Positions 26,383 through 35,103 of a stretch of DNA of 49,560 bases are shown piece after piece; positions within the stretch are counted from its first letter, which is position 1; every line of letters begins with the position of its first letter. Source of the stretch: CAZOHG01 sp964579725 (GTDB lineage: Bacteria; Zhuqueibacterota; JdFR-76; BMS3Abin05); NCBI GenBank assembly GCA_964579725.1, contig CAZOHG010000024.1:1-49560 (forward strand). Direction: 5' to 3'. The translations under genes were made by a program, and so were the position numbers. The notes under the pieces are model-generated. The model had not been told where the DNA came from, searched no databases, and saw only the letters and a list, made by a program, of their open reading frames with translations.

Positions 26383-29300
26383 TCAATTCCGTTCAACTAA
26401 AATCGTGTGAATTTCAAACGGTTTAAAGACCAATTGGATTGTATTATTCTTTACTGTTAGCCGTTGGCGGTTTTCTTCTAACATATTTGTAATATAGGCT
26501 GATTTTATTGTAATTTCAAATTTTACCTTCACCCTGTTTCCAATTCCATACGCCTCGTATAATCGCAAAACTATTCCATTGCCTTCTTCCGCCTTTTTTA
26601 TCGTTTCAACAATAATGTTTTTTTGATCTAATTGCAAAAAAGACAGGTTACTGGCATAGTTACCATTTTGTTTTTTCACCCTTCTAATATTTAGTGGCAT
26701 ATTGAATTCATATCCTTTTTGAACAACTTGAGCGGCGATGTAATTGCCTATATGCGGTAGAAAAGCATACGCAAACTTATGAGTTCCTCTGTCCGCATTT
26801 AGGTCAGGATAAGTGGGGCTTCTTAACAGATTAAGATCGAGAACATTTCCGATTACCCGATGGCCATATTTACTGTCATTTAACAGTGCAATTCCATAAT
26901 CCGGTTCGGAAATATCCACCCACTTATGTGCACACATTTCATATTTTGCCAATTCCCACGACGTATTGTGGTGGTTAGGGCGTTTTATATGCCCAAATTG
27001 AATTTCGCTCACCGATTCAGTAGCGTGAATGGTAACCGGAAAAGAGACACGAAGCATTTTATTTTTTTCTTTCCAGTCGATTTCGGTAAAAAAATCCAAT
27101 TGTTTGCTTCCTGCCGTCAGAATGATCTCCTGGACCATCCTTGAATGTCCATATTCACGCGTTTGTTTCATGATTGCTTTTGGTCCATCTATCCTTATTT
27201 CTGAGGATATTAATCTGAAGAAATCCTTCTTCTTATATTCATAATCAATCGAAATATCCCAGGCATCTCCATCGTCTTGATATATGGACAAAATATTCGC
27301 TTTTTCTCCTTCCGGTATAATTTCTTTTTTACTTTCTTTATCAACGATTGAATAGATAAAACCATCGTCAGAAAATCTCACCCGCAAACGTTCATTTTCC
27401 AACACTCTTTCTTGGGCAATTATTTCAGGAAATTCTAAGATAGGATTTTGGCCGTCTACAATCGCAAACCCCAACGATGGAACATGAACCCAATACCATT
27501 TTTTATCGATTTTAATCCAATCCTCACGATCCCACGAAAGTGAATTCACAACCACAATGGGATCTACAAAATCAGATGTATTCACATTTTTTAAAAGGTC
27601 GGTTATTAAAAAATCACTAAGATTTTTTATGTCTTTTTCAAGCGATTCATACCGTTTTAATGATTCTGCATAGACTCTTCCAATGGAGGACCCTGGCAAA
27701 ATATCATGAAATTGATAAAGCAGAATCTCCTTCCAGATACGATCTATTTTTTCTTTTGCATAGGGCTGCCTATTCAAAACTTCATCCCAGACGGATAGAA
27801 ATTCCAATTCCCTGAGAGCAATTTCCATCTTCCTGTTAAACCACTTATTTTTTGCCTGAGTGGTGTAGGTTCCCTGATGCTTTCCAAGATACAACTCACC
27901 AACCCAGGTTGCATAATCATCTCTATTTTTTTCGAGATGGTGAAAAAATGTCTCAACTTTTTCCTGGATGACAGGGGCCATACCGGCCAGGTTCTTTTCC
28001 CGCTTTAATCTTTCCAAATGTTCTGCTCCGGGTCCCCCACCGCCATTCCCGATGCCATAAACAACCAAACAATTTTCAGAAACCGCTTTATCTCGATAAT
28101 TACATTCCGCCTTCTTGATAGAATGTGGAGAAGCCGCACTGTTATAAGTCTCTTCCGGCGGCATATGAGCCAAAACTTCTGACCCGTCAATTCCCCTCCA
28201 GATGAATGTATGATGAGGATATCGATTAAACTCGTCCCAGGAAAGTTTGGTTGTTACAAAATAATCCATATTGCTTTTAGTCATAATTTGAGGGAGAGCC
28301 GCAGAAAATCCGAATGTATCGGGTAAAAACAAATGCTTACTATCCAGCCCAAACTCGTCCTTAAAAAATCGTTTTCCATATAAAATCTGTCTGATTAAAG
28401 ATTCTCCCCCGGGAATATTCGTATCAGGCTCTACCCACATTCCTCCCAGCGGCTCCCATCTTCCCTGGCTAATTTTTTCCTTAATTCGTTGATAGATTGT
28501 CGGATAATGTTCTTTCATCCATTGATATAATTGAGCTTGCGAGGCTCCAAAAATAAAATCAGGATACCTTTCCATTAAATATAACACATTTGAAAATGTG
28601 CGCGCCCCTTTCCGAATAGTCTCCCGAATAGGCCAGAGCCAGGCCAGATCCAAATGCGCATGACCTATTGCACTTATTTTTAATGAATAATCGCCCGCTT
28701 TTTTCGACAATTCAGGCGCAAGAATATGGCGAGCAATTTTTGCTTCTTTTTCCGTATACTCATTTAAGGCTAAAACAGATTTATGCAAAGCAAATAAAAT
28801 CCTTTGATACCGAGAAGAAGTTTCGGGAAGCTGCAAAAGCAGATGATATAGAATTTCAAAATCATAGTACAACGATCGCATTTCATTATGACAAACAGAA
28901 ATAAAAGCCTTTTCCAATCTACCCTTATTCTGAAGATTACCAAATAAATCGTTATTCCCAACATCCAACCACAATTCTATCAATTCACCCCCCTCAGCCG
29001 GATTTTTAAACGGAACAACTTGTTTTACTGGTGTACCAAGATTCGTATCAAAAACAGAACTTCCCGACGTTAGCCCTTTGATTGGATTTCCATATTTATC
29101 GAACACAAGGGCTTCACCGTTTACATCGATAATGAGTACAATATTTTTTCCTTTGCCGGAATCAGGAACCTGACCCGTAACATGAAACCAGGCACAATCA
29201 AATAAATCGCCCCATTTTTCTCCCGGATTTAAATCTATTTTCTCCCCTGATTTGCGTTCTTCAAACGGTACGGGTTCACTTGTTTTCCACGCTTCTATTT

Positions 29301-29394
29301 TCAAATGAGCAATTGGTTCATAAATACGGTCTTTAATTGTCTGCATACACGTTTCTAATTTTTTCTCCATTCCCCCAATGTTATGAAAAATCAT
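26383..29394 (-). CDS. GH38 family alpha-mannosidase, cytoplasmic
   Basis: The product is 1003 residues, the usual size for bacterial GH38. There is no signal peptide, so it acts in the cytoplasm. 'GHAHLDLAWLWP' (244-255) supplies zinc ligands H247 and D249. 'LPDTFGF' (357-363) carries D359, equivalent to the catalytic nucleophile and a further metal ligand. 'FHDILPGSSIG' (from 562) supplies the last zinc-binding histidine (H563). The middle three-helix and C-terminal beta-sandwich domains are complete, so the enzyme looks active. GH38 enzymes release alpha-linked mannose with retention of configuration. It lies between a sodium:solute symporter and a sugar-type regulator, which suggests hydrolysis of imported mannosides. 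An alternative start at 29370 is possible. Confidence 0.93.
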   Translation of the reverse strand: MIFHNIGGMEKKLETCMQTIKDRIYEPIAHLKIEAWKTSEPVPFEERKSGEKIDLNPGEKWGDLFDCAWFHVTGQVPDSGKGKNIVLIIDVNGEALVFDKYGNPIKGLTSGSSVFDTNLGTPVKQVVPFKNPAEGGELIELWLDVGNNDLFGNLQNKGRLEKAFISVCHNEMRSLYYDFEILYHLLLQLPETSSRYQRILFALHKSVLALNEYTEKEAKIARHILAPELSKKAGDYSLKISAIGHAHLDLAWLWPIRETIRKGARTFSNVLYLMERYPDFIFGASQAQLYQWMKEHYPTIYQRIKEKISQGRWEPLGGMWVEPDTNIPGGESLIRQILYGKRFFKDEFGLDSKHLFLPDTFGFSAALPQIMTKSNMDYFVTTKLSWDEFNRYPHHTFIWRGIDGSEVLAHMPPEETYNSAASPHSIKKAECNYRDKAVSENCLVVYGIGNGGGGPGAEHLERLKREKNLAGMAPVIQEKVETFFHHLEKNRDDYATWVGELYLGKHQGTYTTQAKNKWFNRKMEIALRELEFLSVWDEVLNRQPYAKEKIDRIWKEILLYQFHDILPGSSIGRVYAESLKRYESLEKDIKNLSDFLITDLLKNVNTSDFVDPIVVVNSLSWDREDWIKIDKKWYWVHVPSLGFAIVDGQNPILEFPEIIAQERVLENERLRVRFSDDGFIYSIVDKESKKEIIPEGEKANILSIYQDDGDAWDISIDYEYKKKDFFRLISSEIRIDGPKAIMKQTREYGHSRMVQEIILTAGSKQLDFFTEIDWKEKNKMLRVSFPVTIHATESVSEIQFGHIKRPNHHNTSWELAKYEMCAHKWVDISEPDYGIALLNDSKYGHRVIGNVLDLNLLRSPTYPDLNADRGTHKFAYAFLPHIGNYIAAQVVQKGYEFNMPLNIRRVKKQNGNYASNLSFLQLDQKNIIVETIKKAEEGNGIVLRLYEAYGIGNRVKVKFEITIKSAYITNMLEENRQRLTVKNNTIQLVFKPFEIHTILVERN

Positions 29395-29552
29395 CTTTGT
29401 TTATATCCTTCCTTTGATTTTTTCTTTTTATCCGTGTGTTTACTCTAAAAACTCACTATCTGCTGATTTTATGAATTCTCATGAATTGACTTTTTTTGAA
29501 AATAAATTCAAGCAATTTATATAAGCTACGTTTTTTGGAATGAACTCACACA

Positions 29553-31532
29553 TTAATCCATTTTAATTTTTTCACCATCCATTTCCTGATTAATCAAGGG
29601 TAAATTGCGATACCAGAACCAATACATGCCGGCAAGCGCCATTGCAAAAATGGCAAACGTGATTTTAAACGCAGAAAATGAATGGATTATGAGCTGCATC
29701 GGCAATAAGAAAAGTGTAATCTGCCACGTGAGCGCAAAGGGCAATGTCATCAAATCATTTTTGTGCTCTCTCTTCATCACTTGTCGGATTTTTACAGGCA
29801 ATCTTTTTTGATAGGGTTTCCAGAATCCAAAAGGTCGAGTTGTTTTATAAAAGTGTATAAGCACGTTATCATCGGTTGGTTTTGTAAAATAAGTCCCCAC
29901 TATTGTTGCAACAAGTGATATAAACAACATGACGATGAATTGCTGCCATTCAATGAGATCTGGCAGGAGAAATCTTTGTAAAATTGCAGCCGCCATCCCA
30001 ACTATTGTTCCGATAGCAAAACCTCCTCCATTAAAACGCCACCAATAAAATTTTAGCATACTGGGAATGGCCAAACCACCCCCCAAACCCATAATAATCC
30101 ATCCCCAGATATCATTAATACTTTTGGTTGTATAAGCCAGGAGATAACCCAATAAGACCAGCATAGGAGTAAAAATATATGATGCATAAATCAATTCTTT
30201 ATTTCTCGCATGAGGTCTCAAATGACGCTGATAAATATCCCTTGTGAAGAGTGCGGTGGTTGCATTCACCGTTGAATCAAATGTAGACATAGAAGCTGCG
30301 ATTAGTGCAATTAGTAATAGACCCCGCACGCCCATGGGTATATCAAACAGAATGACGGCCGGCAAAATACGCTCAGGATTTATTGTACCACTATAACTGA
30401 GTAAATTTAATTTTTCTTGCCAGTTATTATGAAACAAATTCTTAAGTCCGTCGATTAATTCATGCGGATAGTTCTGGGGAGAATTCATAATTCCAGCCAA
30501 TGTATCTGCCCAACGTTCTCTTGGGATATGAGGCAAATAACTCTTTATTAATTCTCCCGCCTGTGACAAAGCCGTTTTATCGGGGAACAAACTATTTGCA
30601 AGATACATCCCCAAGACGGCAAATCCTATCATCATCGGCCATCGAAACATCATTAAAAATGTCCATAGAAAAGAAAGCAACCCCGTTTCTCTTTCATTAC
30701 GAGCCCCAAAATATTTGGGATCCGCACCGGAAGACATACCAAAAAACATATTGCGTACAAAATAAAATAAAGTGAAAAGCATCAGGTCATTGTACATCTC
30801 ATAGCCTTTTGGCATAGTCGTTTTCCATTGAAGGGTTGAACTCATCCATTGACTATTCCCCGTTATTTTATAGGCTAACGCAGATAAATGCTCTGCGTTT
30901 GCAATTTTCATTATTGCCATTATGGAGATAATAAAGACTGCTGCAATAATAATAAACGACTGAAAAATATCCGTGTAAACAACCCCGTAAAAGCCGGAAG
31001 TTATCGTATATAAAGTTGCGACACCAATCATGATAAGTGAGCAGACCAAAGGTGAAAAGGGTAAAAACATCGACAAAAATAATCCAACACCCTTTACCAT
31101 ATATGCCAACATTCCAATGGTTGTAACAATTCCAGCAATGGCAGAAACAAGACGCGCAAACTGTCCCCCCCAGTCTGTTCCAAATCGATATTCCATCCAT
31201 TCCGCCCCTGTAATTACTCTTGAGCGATAATGCCACTTTCCTGTCCAGGCCAGCATAAAGGCAAGAATTAAAACAGCCCCTCCTCGAAAGGCAATATAAA
31301 GTCCTCTTGGACCCAGCATAAACAAAAACGATGTAATAACCATTGTCCCGGCCACATCAAGAAAAGAAGCCATACCGGAAACTCCTAATGCCCACCATGG
31401 CATCTGATTACCCCCTATAAAATAATCTTTAATGCTGTTTGACGCTCGCTTCTGAAGATACACCCCTAACCCAACTAAAATCAGTAAATAAATTAAAATG
31501 GTTACATAGTCTGTTGCATTTAAAATCTGCAT
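29553..31532 (-). CDS. Sodium:solute symporter (SSS/SSF family)
   Basis: The product is 659 residues with about 13-15 membrane helices. The N-terminal region 'KRASNSIKDYFIGGNQMPWWALGVS' (the last part is the SSF 'DYFLGGR.LPWW..G.S' motif) and 'GMASFLDVAGTMVITS' are typical of sodium/glucose-type symporters such as SglT. The family couples sugar, amino acid or carboxylate uptake to sodium entry. Between surface GxGYxYP proteins and cytoplasmic GH38, import of a mannoside or monosaccharide is likely (inference). AAAGG lies 7 bases upstream of the start, and a TTGCCT-17-TATACT promoter precedes it. Confidence 0.88.
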   Translation of the reverse strand: MQILNATDYVTILIYLLILVGLGVYLQKRASNSIKDYFIGGNQMPWWALGVSGMASFLDVAGTMVITSFLFMLGPRGLYIAFRGGAVLILAFMLAWTGKWHYRSRVITGAEWMEYRFGTDWGGQFARLVSAIAGIVTTIGMLAYMVKGVGLFLSMFLPFSPLVCSLIMIGVATLYTITSGFYGVVYTDIFQSFIIIAAVFIISIMAIMKIANAEHLSALAYKITGNSQWMSSTLQWKTTMPKGYEMYNDLMLFTLFYFVRNMFFGMSSGADPKYFGARNERETGLLSFLWTFLMMFRWPMMIGFAVLGMYLANSLFPDKTALSQAGELIKSYLPHIPRERWADTLAGIMNSPQNYPHELIDGLKNLFHNNWQEKLNLLSYSGTINPERILPAVILFDIPMGVRGLLLIALIAASMSTFDSTVNATTALFTRDIYQRHLRPHARNKELIYASYIFTPMLVLLGYLLAYTTKSINDIWGWIIMGLGGGLAIPSMLKFYWWRFNGGGFAIGTIVGMAAAILQRFLLPDLIEWQQFIVMLFISLVATIVGTYFTKPTDDNVLIHFYKTTRPFGFWKPYQKRLPVKIRQVMKREHKNDLMTLPFALTWQITLFLLPMQLIIHSFSAFKITFAIFAMALAGMYWFWYRNLPLINQEMDGEKIKMD

Positions 31533-31558
31533 CCTTCACCTTTCAATCGTATGCATAA

Positions 31559-31587
31559 AGTATAAAACGCACATGCTGTACAGGCAA
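31559..31587 (-). promoter_or_regulatory. Putative promoter of the symporter gene with internal TGTACA palindrome
   Basis: On the minus strand TTGCCT (31587-31582) and TATACT (31564-31559) are spaced by 17 bp, with CTGTACAG (31576-31583) overlapping the -35 side. A repressor bound there would block the polymerase. Confidence 0.4.
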
Positions 31588-31620
31588 TCTTTAGGTTTAA
31601 TCCATTTTTTGCAAATTTTG

Positions 31621-33240
31621 TTAATGGTTTATATTCTGTTTTATTAAAGCAACAAATTCATCGGGTGTCACCACCCGTACATCTTTTTTGAGACGATTGA
31701 CACAATCGAGAACTTGATCAACACCATCCGTCCAGACATGAACGGGAATCAAACTGTATCCACCCGGCGAATGAATGTCTCTTGAGAGATTATTTAATCT
31801 ATTGGCTAATGTACTGGGTGTGTCAAAAACACCATCCCACAAATTGTAACGAGCGGCTATGACCGGTTTGCCATTAATCCAGTTTATGGTACCGCGCCCC
31901 GCCGCATAATTGGAATAATAATAAAAGAATACGGCATCAATGTTGGGTTGATCTAAATAGGGTTTAAGGTAGATCTTTGATTTGGAATTTCCAATTACGT
32001 TCACAATTCTCAAATCCGTTTTTTCCATGAACCGACTGGTCAATTCGCAATAACCCTGCATATCCTTAAAGTCATCCGGAAAGATATATCCGAGTCCCGA
32101 TGGACTTGCGATAAAATAGTCCTTTCCATTTTCTGAATTTTCTGCGTGGTCATAAATATACTTTAGAACTGTTGGTGCCAGTTCATACAGCGCCGGGGAA
32201 ATCGTCCAGCCTAATTTCACCTTTGACCGGTCAGGACATCCGTACCAACGCCGATTGGTTGCAAAATCATTTAATACCCATTGAATGTTATCACCATCCG
32301 TCATAACAAAACAAACCGTGTGAACATTTTCCTCTGGGGTGATCTCCCTCATTTTTGCACGCTGGTGTACATCGACTTTAAAATTCGTCAGCGTTGAAAG
32401 ATTAGCTGCCCAATCCGCAGCATGAACCATGATGTCATGTGGCGAACTCTGCTTGACCAATTGATATTCATCATCTCCCCATCCGAACAAAGCACTATTC
32501 GCCGTCATCGCAGAAAAAATACGATTTGTCAAATCACTACCGATTGGTTTAAAAAAGGTTATCATTTTCCCAAAAACAGCGTAATCTCCGAGAAAAGCAA
32601 ATTTAGATTCTTTTTGATAACAGAATATTTTTTTAGTTATCTTATCACCATAATTATTAAAAAACCATTTCTCATCCAACCCCCTGACATCCTTTATTTC
32701 AGGCAGATTAAGACTTTTGAGAACGTGTTCATTTTCAGGCGTTACGGCAACTGCTTTTTTAATCCCGCACATCGAAATGGCCACATTCACCGATGGGTCG
32801 TCGCTGTTGCAGAGGATATAGCCCGAAATATCGTTTTGAAAATGCGCCAACAAACCCGAAAAATCCGATTGATAGGTATAATCAAGTGTGACGCCATAAT
32901 TATTTCTCAGGTCTTCCATCCAGATTCCGTATCCCCCACTTCTCAGTCTATAAATCTGCGGTTTTGTTTGCGCAAGAACCCCCTGCAATGTTTCTATAGT
33001 CAAAAGTTGGTTGTTTGAAAAATTTTGATCTTTAATGACATAAAGTCTGGAAGGACTTTCAGACATCGGATACGGACTGCCTTCCAATCGTTCCGGATTT
33101 GTTGGAGCTACAACCCTACTTTTCAGGGGATTGTTTTTTGCGTGGCAACTTATCGCCAAGGATGCGATGATGACGATAAAAATAAATTTCCCTGAAATTT
33201 TTCCCGTCATACCGATTTTTTTAAATGGTTTCAAAGTCAA
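31621..33240 (-). CDS. GxGYxYP-family putative glycoside hydrolase, lipoprotein, paralogue 1
   Basis: The product is 539 residues. A hydrophobic leader ends in a lipobox (LAISC), so it is a lipoprotein. The family signature appears as 'ASPSGLGYIFP', preceded by 'MTDGDNIQW' and 'LGWTISPALYELAP'. The GxGYxYP family (N- and C-terminal Pfam domains) is described as a putative glycoside hydrolase from polysaccharide-utilisation loci; its reaction is not established. This copy is the most divergent of the three and keeps the motif best. The start is a TTG at 33240 with AAGGG just upstream; an in-frame ATG at 33210 has no ribosome binding site. Confidence 0.75.
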   Translation of the reverse strand: MTLKPFKKIGMTGKISGKFIFIVIIASLAISCHAKNNPLKSRVVAPTNPERLEGSPYPMSESPSRLYVIKDQNFSNNQLLTIETLQGVLAQTKPQIYRLRSGGYGIWMEDLRNNYGVTLDYTYQSDFSGLLAHFQNDISGYILCNSDDPSVNVAISMCGIKKAVAVTPENEHVLKSLNLPEIKDVRGLDEKWFFNNYGDKITKKIFCYQKESKFAFLGDYAVFGKMITFFKPIGSDLTNRIFSAMTANSALFGWGDDEYQLVKQSSPHDIMVHAADWAANLSTLTNFKVDVHQRAKMREITPEENVHTVCFVMTDGDNIQWVLNDFATNRRWYGCPDRSKVKLGWTISPALYELAPTVLKYIYDHAENSENGKDYFIASPSGLGYIFPDDFKDMQGYCELTSRFMEKTDLRIVNVIGNSKSKIYLKPYLDQPNIDAVFFYYYSNYAAGRGTINWINGKPVIAARYNLWDGVFDTPSTLANRLNNLSRDIHSPGGYSLIPVHVWTDGVDQVLDCVNRLKKDVRVVTPDEFVALIKQNINH

Positions 33241-33340
33241 ATTTCCCTTTCTATTTCGTTGTGCTATTCACAGTAGTATCCAACATTTTTCCAGAACCAG
33301 GCTTACACCCTCAAGAAATTTCTTACGGCCCCAATTAAGA

Positions 33341-35017
33341 TTATTCCTTACCATATTGTATGAGGCAATCCATAAATTCATGCGGCCCCAGCACATAATA
33401 GTCCCCTCCGCTTTGAAGGCTTTTGACTGTTTGATAAACGGTCTCCAGATTATTTTCCCATGCATTGACATAAAGCATCACAAATGGATGTTTATTCGTC
33501 GCCATCTTAATTTCGCTTGCTAATTGTTGAACACTCTGTTTATTCACCCGGATAGATTCCACAATATATCCCATATTGTGAGAATCAACCGTAAATACAT
33601 GGTCATGATAAGGAGGATAATTGGCATGATCCGATTCAACCATAAAAATCCCCGTTACCGACGTATTTTCTGCAAATTCCTGATACGTTTTTCCCTCCCG
33701 GCCGCGGCTATCAATGGATACCAGACAGCTCATATCCATTGCTCCCATTGATTCTTTGGTCAATTCTAAAAACCGCAATAAACTAGCCTTGTCAAGTGAG
33801 GAGGGATGAACATAGGCATATCCGCTGGGACCGGCAACAAACGTATCATTGAAATTTGAAAGAGCCGCACTATGATAATAATACCAGGCAATGAAGGGTG
33901 CGTATTTCACTAACGTAGGCGCAAGTGTCCATCCTAATGGAAATTTCCCCCGGCTTGGAGTTGTCCATAAATCCGATCGCATGCGGTTAAAGTCGTACTG
34001 CAAATTATCACCATCCGACACAATGAAACAGACATATTTTTTGCCTTTAACATAGATTCCATCCGGTTCTTTCTGTTTCAATTCACTGGGAGGAGCAAAT
34101 AACCCGTGAAATGAAAGATTATTTGCATAATCCGCTGCAATCAAAAAATCATTGGCCTGACTTAACAGGGTTACCAATGCATGTTCTACCGTCACATTAT
34201 CCTGACCCGGTTTGGTGGCATACATGGCATCAGCCCATCCCAGGACAGGCGTTTCAGTTGGGAATTTCGATAAAATTGTCCGCAGTAGAGATATCTCGCC
34301 TGAATTGTTCAGAGGATCCAGATTAAGAGCAAAAATAGTGTTAAAAAAAATGTAATCTTTTAAATCAGGTATGTCATCTCTCAAATAGATCAATTCAGTC
34401 ATATTACTGGTAGGCAATACGTGTTCAATAGCCCAGGCATAGCCATCGGACTTATTAGAAATGTGCTGAGATGACGTCGATCCGAGTTCCGGATAATACC
34501 AGATCGATTTTGTAAAATCCATCACCAGTTTTAATTTTTTATCGGCGGCAAAATTTCTCGCCAACTGAGGGGTGAAAATGAGCGCCTTTTGTTGTGCGGC
34601 ATAACTGCAGGCAACCGTGAGTGTCCACGGTTTTTGAGGATCCCACAACACATAATTTTTAATATGGTTGCTGGCAAATTCGTAAAGGGATTTCACATCT
34701 TCCAGATGGGGTTCCAATGAATAGTGATTTTTATAATCTTCAAACCAAAGGTAATCACTTTTTCTGCAAAACGTATAAACCATTGGGAGAGATTTATTCC
34801 CGTTTTTTATTTCTCGGTTTATCAGGCCCTGAATACTTTTGACTAACATCTGCTCGTCGATTGATCGATTCTCCAGAGAAATGTGATAAACAGATCTTGG
34901 TTTTTCGGATTTATTCAGTTTAGCGCTGCAATTCATTATGGAAATAAGAACCATCAAAACAAACGCAATACATAGTTTTTCAATAGGGTTACGTCTTTTT
35001 AAAGTCGATAGTCTCAT
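33341..35017 (-). CDS. GxGYxYP-family putative glycoside hydrolase, lipoprotein, paralogue 2
   Basis: The product is about 558 residues. The leader ends 'LISIMNC', a lipobox. Family motifs are 'FIVSDGDNLQYDFNRMRS', 'LGWTLAPTLVKYAPF' and 'VAGPSGYAYVHP', where the GxGYxYP motif is altered (tyrosine and alanine in the glycine positions). It is closely similar to paralogue 3 over its whole length ('AADYANNLSFHGLF', 'YVCFIVSDGDN' shared). The ATG at 35017 is preferred to 35044 because a putative promoter ends at 35065, which would leave almost no leader for the longer form, and GAAAAGAGA precedes 35017. Confidence 0.75.
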   Translation of the reverse strand: MRLSTLKRRNPIEKLCIAFVLMVLISIMNCSAKLNKSEKPRSVYHISLENRSIDEQMLVKSIQGLINREIKNGNKSLPMVYTFCRKSDYLWFEDYKNHYSLEPHLEDVKSLYEFASNHIKNYVLWDPQKPWTLTVACSYAAQQKALIFTPQLARNFAADKKLKLVMDFTKSIWYYPELGSTSSQHISNKSDGYAWAIEHVLPTSNMTELIYLRDDIPDLKDYIFFNTIFALNLDPLNNSGEISLLRTILSKFPTETPVLGWADAMYATKPGQDNVTVEHALVTLLSQANDFLIAADYANNLSFHGLFAPPSELKQKEPDGIYVKGKKYVCFIVSDGDNLQYDFNRMRSDLWTTPSRGKFPLGWTLAPTLVKYAPFIAWYYYHSAALSNFNDTFVAGPSGYAYVHPSSLDKASLLRFLELTKESMGAMDMSCLVSIDSRGREGKTYQEFAENTSVTGIFMVESDHANYPPYHDHVFTVDSHNMGYIVESIRVNKQSVQQLASEIKMATNKHPFVMLYVNAWENNLETVYQTVKSLQSGGDYYVLGPHEFMDCLIQYGKE

Positions 35018-35064
35018 ATTTTTTTCTCTTTTCAATGCAATCATTTCATCTTTTATGAATTAGA

Positions 35065-35093
35065 ATTGTACACTTTTTTCACGGGACAATCAA
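35065..35093 (-). promoter_or_regulatory. Putative internal promoter with TGTACA palindrome, upstream of paralogue 2
   Basis: On the minus strand TTGATT (35093-35088) and TACAAT (35070-35065) are spaced by 17 bp. The palindrome TGTACA (35067-35072), within GTGTACAAT, overlaps the -10, as in the promoter at 48320-48348. Confidence 0.5.
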
Positions 35094-35103
35094 GCCATTC
35101 CTA